Part shown: positions 62,429 through 64,000 of the stretch, in pieces
Layout: the number at the start of each line of letters is the position of its first letter
Position numbering within the stretch: the stretch's first letter is position 1
Assembly: GCF_015709525.1 (NCBI RefSeq)
Contig: NZ_JADNRA010000031.1
Location: forward strand, 153,369-217,368
DNA from: Methylocystis sp. L43
GTDB lineage: Bacteria > Pseudomonadota > Alphaproteobacteria > Rhizobiales > Beijerinckiaceae
Direction of reading: 5' to 3'
DNA: 64,000 nt
Program-made: the position numbers and the translations under genes
The notes under the pieces: generated by a model
Told to the model about the DNA's origin: nothing
Databases searched by the model: none
What the model saw: only the letters and a program-made list of their open reading frames with translations

Positions 62429-63529
62429 ATGGAGACAGCAACGCTCGACGGCAAGGCGATTGCGCTTGGCGACGCCTATCGACATGCCGCCAAAATTCTC
62501 AACGGGGCGGCCTTTCCGCTCATCGCCGGCCTTGGCGCCGACGTCGCCGGCGCGCGCGCCGCGATCCTCTTGGCGGAGCGGCTGAAGGGCGCCTTCGATC
62601 ATCTCGCGTCGCGCGAAACGCTCGCCGATATCGACGTCAAGCGTTCCTTCGGCATGTTCACGACGACGGCGAACGAAGCGCGCCTTCGCGGCGACTGCGT
62701 CGTGCTGATCGGCCCGGGGCTGACTCAAGCGTGGTCCGGGATGCTGGAGCGCCTTGCGCTTGCCGAGACGCCGCGCCGCGGGGCGCAAGCGCAGCAGCCG
62801 CGCAAGGTGATTTGGGTCGGGCCGGACGGCGACGAAGCGAAGGCCGTCCCTGGCGCAAAGGTCATTCCGGCCTCTCAGCAGGAACTTTCCGGCGTGTTGG
62901 CGGCGTGGCGCGCGCGCTTCGGCGGACGGCCGGTGGCGCTGGGCGCCGAAAAAGTCGCTCTCATCGACGGCCTCGTGGAGACGCTGCGAAACGCGCGCTT
63001 TGGCGTCTTCGTCTGGTCGGCGTCGACGCTCGATCCGCTGGCGATCGAAATGCTGCAGGCTTTGGTGATCGAGCTCAACGCCGCGACCCGATTCACCGGC
63101 GTTCATATCGGCGGCCGCAGCGGCGCTTCGGGCGTGACCCAGACGGCGGGCTGGATGACGGGCTTTCCACCGCGCACGGGCTTTGGCCGTGGTTATCCGG
63201 AGCACGACCCGTGGCGTTTCGAGTCCTCGCGGCTCGTCGACAGCGGCGAGGCCGATGCGGCGCTGTGGATTTCCGCCTTTGACGGCGAGAAGCCCGCCTG
63301 GTCCCGCGCCGACATCCCGCTCATCACGCTGGCGCCGGCGCATAGCTCGCCGTCTCGCGGGCTTTTCATTAAAGTCGGTCAGCCCGGCGTCACGCATGAC
63401 GCGGTGCTGATGAGTCAGGAAACCGGCGGCATGACGCTGCGCAGGGCAAGCGCGCCGGCGGATGCGCCGAGCGTGGCGCAGGCGATCGGCGCCATTATGG
63501 CGGAAGTTTCGGAGGGCGCATGGCGCTGA
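62429..63529 (+). CDS. fhcB: Formyltransferase/hydrolase complex subunit B
   Basis: A 366-residue subunit of the Fhc complex, which takes formyl-tetrahydromethanopterin to formate in C1 oxidation by aerobic methylotrophs. It is related to the FmdB/FwdB subunit of archaeal formylmethanofuran dehydrogenase but is shorter. Visible blocks are FPLIAGLGADVAGARAAILLAERL, LIGPGLTQAWSG, GVFVWSASTLDPLAIEMLQALV and GLFIKVGQPGVTHDAVLMS. It overlaps fhcA by ten bases, as in the fhcBADC order of Methylobacterium. Confidence 0.92.
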   Translation: METATLDGKAIALGDAYRHAAKILNGAAFPLIAGLGADVAGARAAILLAERLKGAFDHLASRETLADIDVKRSFGMFTTTANEARLRGDCVVLIGPGLTQAWSGMLERLALAETPRRGAQAQQPRKVIWVGPDGDEAKAVPGAKVIPASQQELSGVLAAWRARFGGRPVALGAEKVALIDGLVETLRNARFGVFVWSASTLDPLAIEMLQALVIELNAATRFTGVHIGGRSGASGVTQTAGWMTGFPPRTGFGRGYPEHDPWRFESSRLVDSGEADAALWISAFDGEKPAWSRADIPLITLAPAHSSPSRGLFIKVGQPGVTHDAVLMSQETGGMTLRRASAPADAPSVAQAIGAIMAEVSEGAWR

Positions 63530-64000
63530 CAGTTTTGCGCGGCGGCCATGTCGTCGATCCGGCGACCGGCCAGGACGCGATCGGCGACGTGTGGTTTGAG
63601 GACGGCCGCATCGTCGAGCGCCCCGAAGGCCGCAGCGCCGACAAGGAGATCGACGTCTCCGGCCATATCGTCATGGCCGGCGCGATCGACATCCATTCGC
63701 ACATCGCCGGCGGCAATGTGAACACGGCGCGACTGCTGCTGCCGGAGCTGCATCGCGCGATTCGCGCCCGGCTCGCCGACACGCCGCTGTCGACCGCCAA
63801 ATGGTCGAGCTACGAGACCGGCCGTCTCTACGCGCAGATGGGCTTCACCACGGTCGTCGAGCCGGCGATGGCGCCGCATCACGCCCTGCAGACCCATCTC
63901 GAATTCAACGACGTGCCGATCATCGACAAGGGCGCGCTCACCGTGCTCGGCAATGACGACTTTCTGCTCGGCATGTTGCGCGACGGCGAGACCGACGGCG
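63520..64000 (+). CDS. fhcA: Formyltransferase/hydrolase complex subunit A, 5' part
   Basis: The first 160 codons of FhcA, the amidohydrolase-fold subunit related to FmdA/FwdA. The zinc-site motif AIDIHSHIAGGNVN is present near residue 58, followed by WSSYETGRLYAQMGFTTVVEPAMAPHHALQTHLEF. GGAGGG lies four bases before the ATG. The frame is open to the end of the window; the rest of the gene and, by analogy, fhcD and fhcC would lie beyond it. Confidence 0.94.
   Translation, partial: MALTVLRGGHVVDPATGQDAIGDVWFEDGRIVERPEGRSADKEIDVSGHIVMAGAIDIHSHIAGGNVNTARLLLPELHRAIRARLADTPLSTAKWSSYETGRLYAQMGFTTVVEPAMAPHHALQTHLEFNDVPIIDKGALTVLGNDDFLLGMLRDGETDG

Noticed and set aside
1..64000. tRNA, rRNA, IS elements, prophage or CRISPR in the window
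   Set aside because: The gene-free spacers were read for cloverleaf ends, transposase frames, phage genes and regularly spaced repeats, and none was found. A tRNA scan and a covariance-model search would be the decisive check.

Overview
The window looks like chromosome from an alphaproteobacterial (Hyphomicrobiales/Rhizobiales) methylotroph, most likely a Methylocystis/Methylosinus-type methanotroph. The support is: GC-rich coding sequence throughout; fhcB-fhcA of the tetrahydromethanopterin C1 oxidation pathway at the right edge; a pqqA gene for the PQQ precursor peptide; a lanthanide uptake (lut-type) operon with a lanmodulin gene; and a giant coiled-coil protein resembling the growth pole ring protein of polar-growing Rhizobiales. 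The genus is an inference. No IS element, prophage, CRISPR array, rRNA or tRNA was seen.

Layout. 1-1.4 kb: 5' end of a response regulator gene, then an AT-richer sulfotransferase-like gene bracketed by imperfect direct repeats. 1.4-15.6 kb: housekeeping (YdcF-like protein, ETF:ubiquinone oxidoreductase, a HlyD/ABC-2 exporter, ubiA, rsmE, glutamate-cysteine ligase, DUF937 protein, ispH-thrB-rnhA). 15.8-23.4 kb: envelope and small-metabolite genes (OmpA/BON protein, pentapeptide protein, ROK kinase, nadK, 2Fe-2S protein, CitE-like protein). 23.5-27 kb: an outer-membrane barrel and a divergent Rieske/AIF-like oxidoreductase. 27-33 kb: the 2014-residue coiled-coil protein, with a divergent Hpt protein. 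33.7-47.3 kb: mixed accessory and housekeeping genes, including an MshEN-glycosyltransferase fusion, an orphan DGQHR-domain gene, an ABC-F ATPase, mgtC, rhlE and glpD. 47.4 kb: infC with a probable ATT start codon.

48.96-56.84 kb is the most interesting part. Eight genes on the minus strand form an apparent operon: TonB-dependent receptor, lanmodulin, a second lanmodulin-like protein with mostly degenerate EF-hands, ABC substrate-binding protein, YVTN beta-propeller protein, ABC ATPase, DUF3592 protein and ABC permease. This matches the lanthanide utilization and transport cluster known from Methylobacterium, which supplies metal for XoxF-type PQQ methanol dehydrogenase. A two-component system, a di-heme peroxidase, a pqqA missed by length-limited ORF calling, and fhcBA follow within 8 kb, so the right quarter of the window is a methylotrophy neighbourhood.

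Other recurring features are dispersed GC-rich palindromic elements. One copy has become coding sequence at the start of the beta-propeller gene. Several genes appear to use non-ATG starts (ATT for infC, TTG for the peroxidase, GTG for several others).
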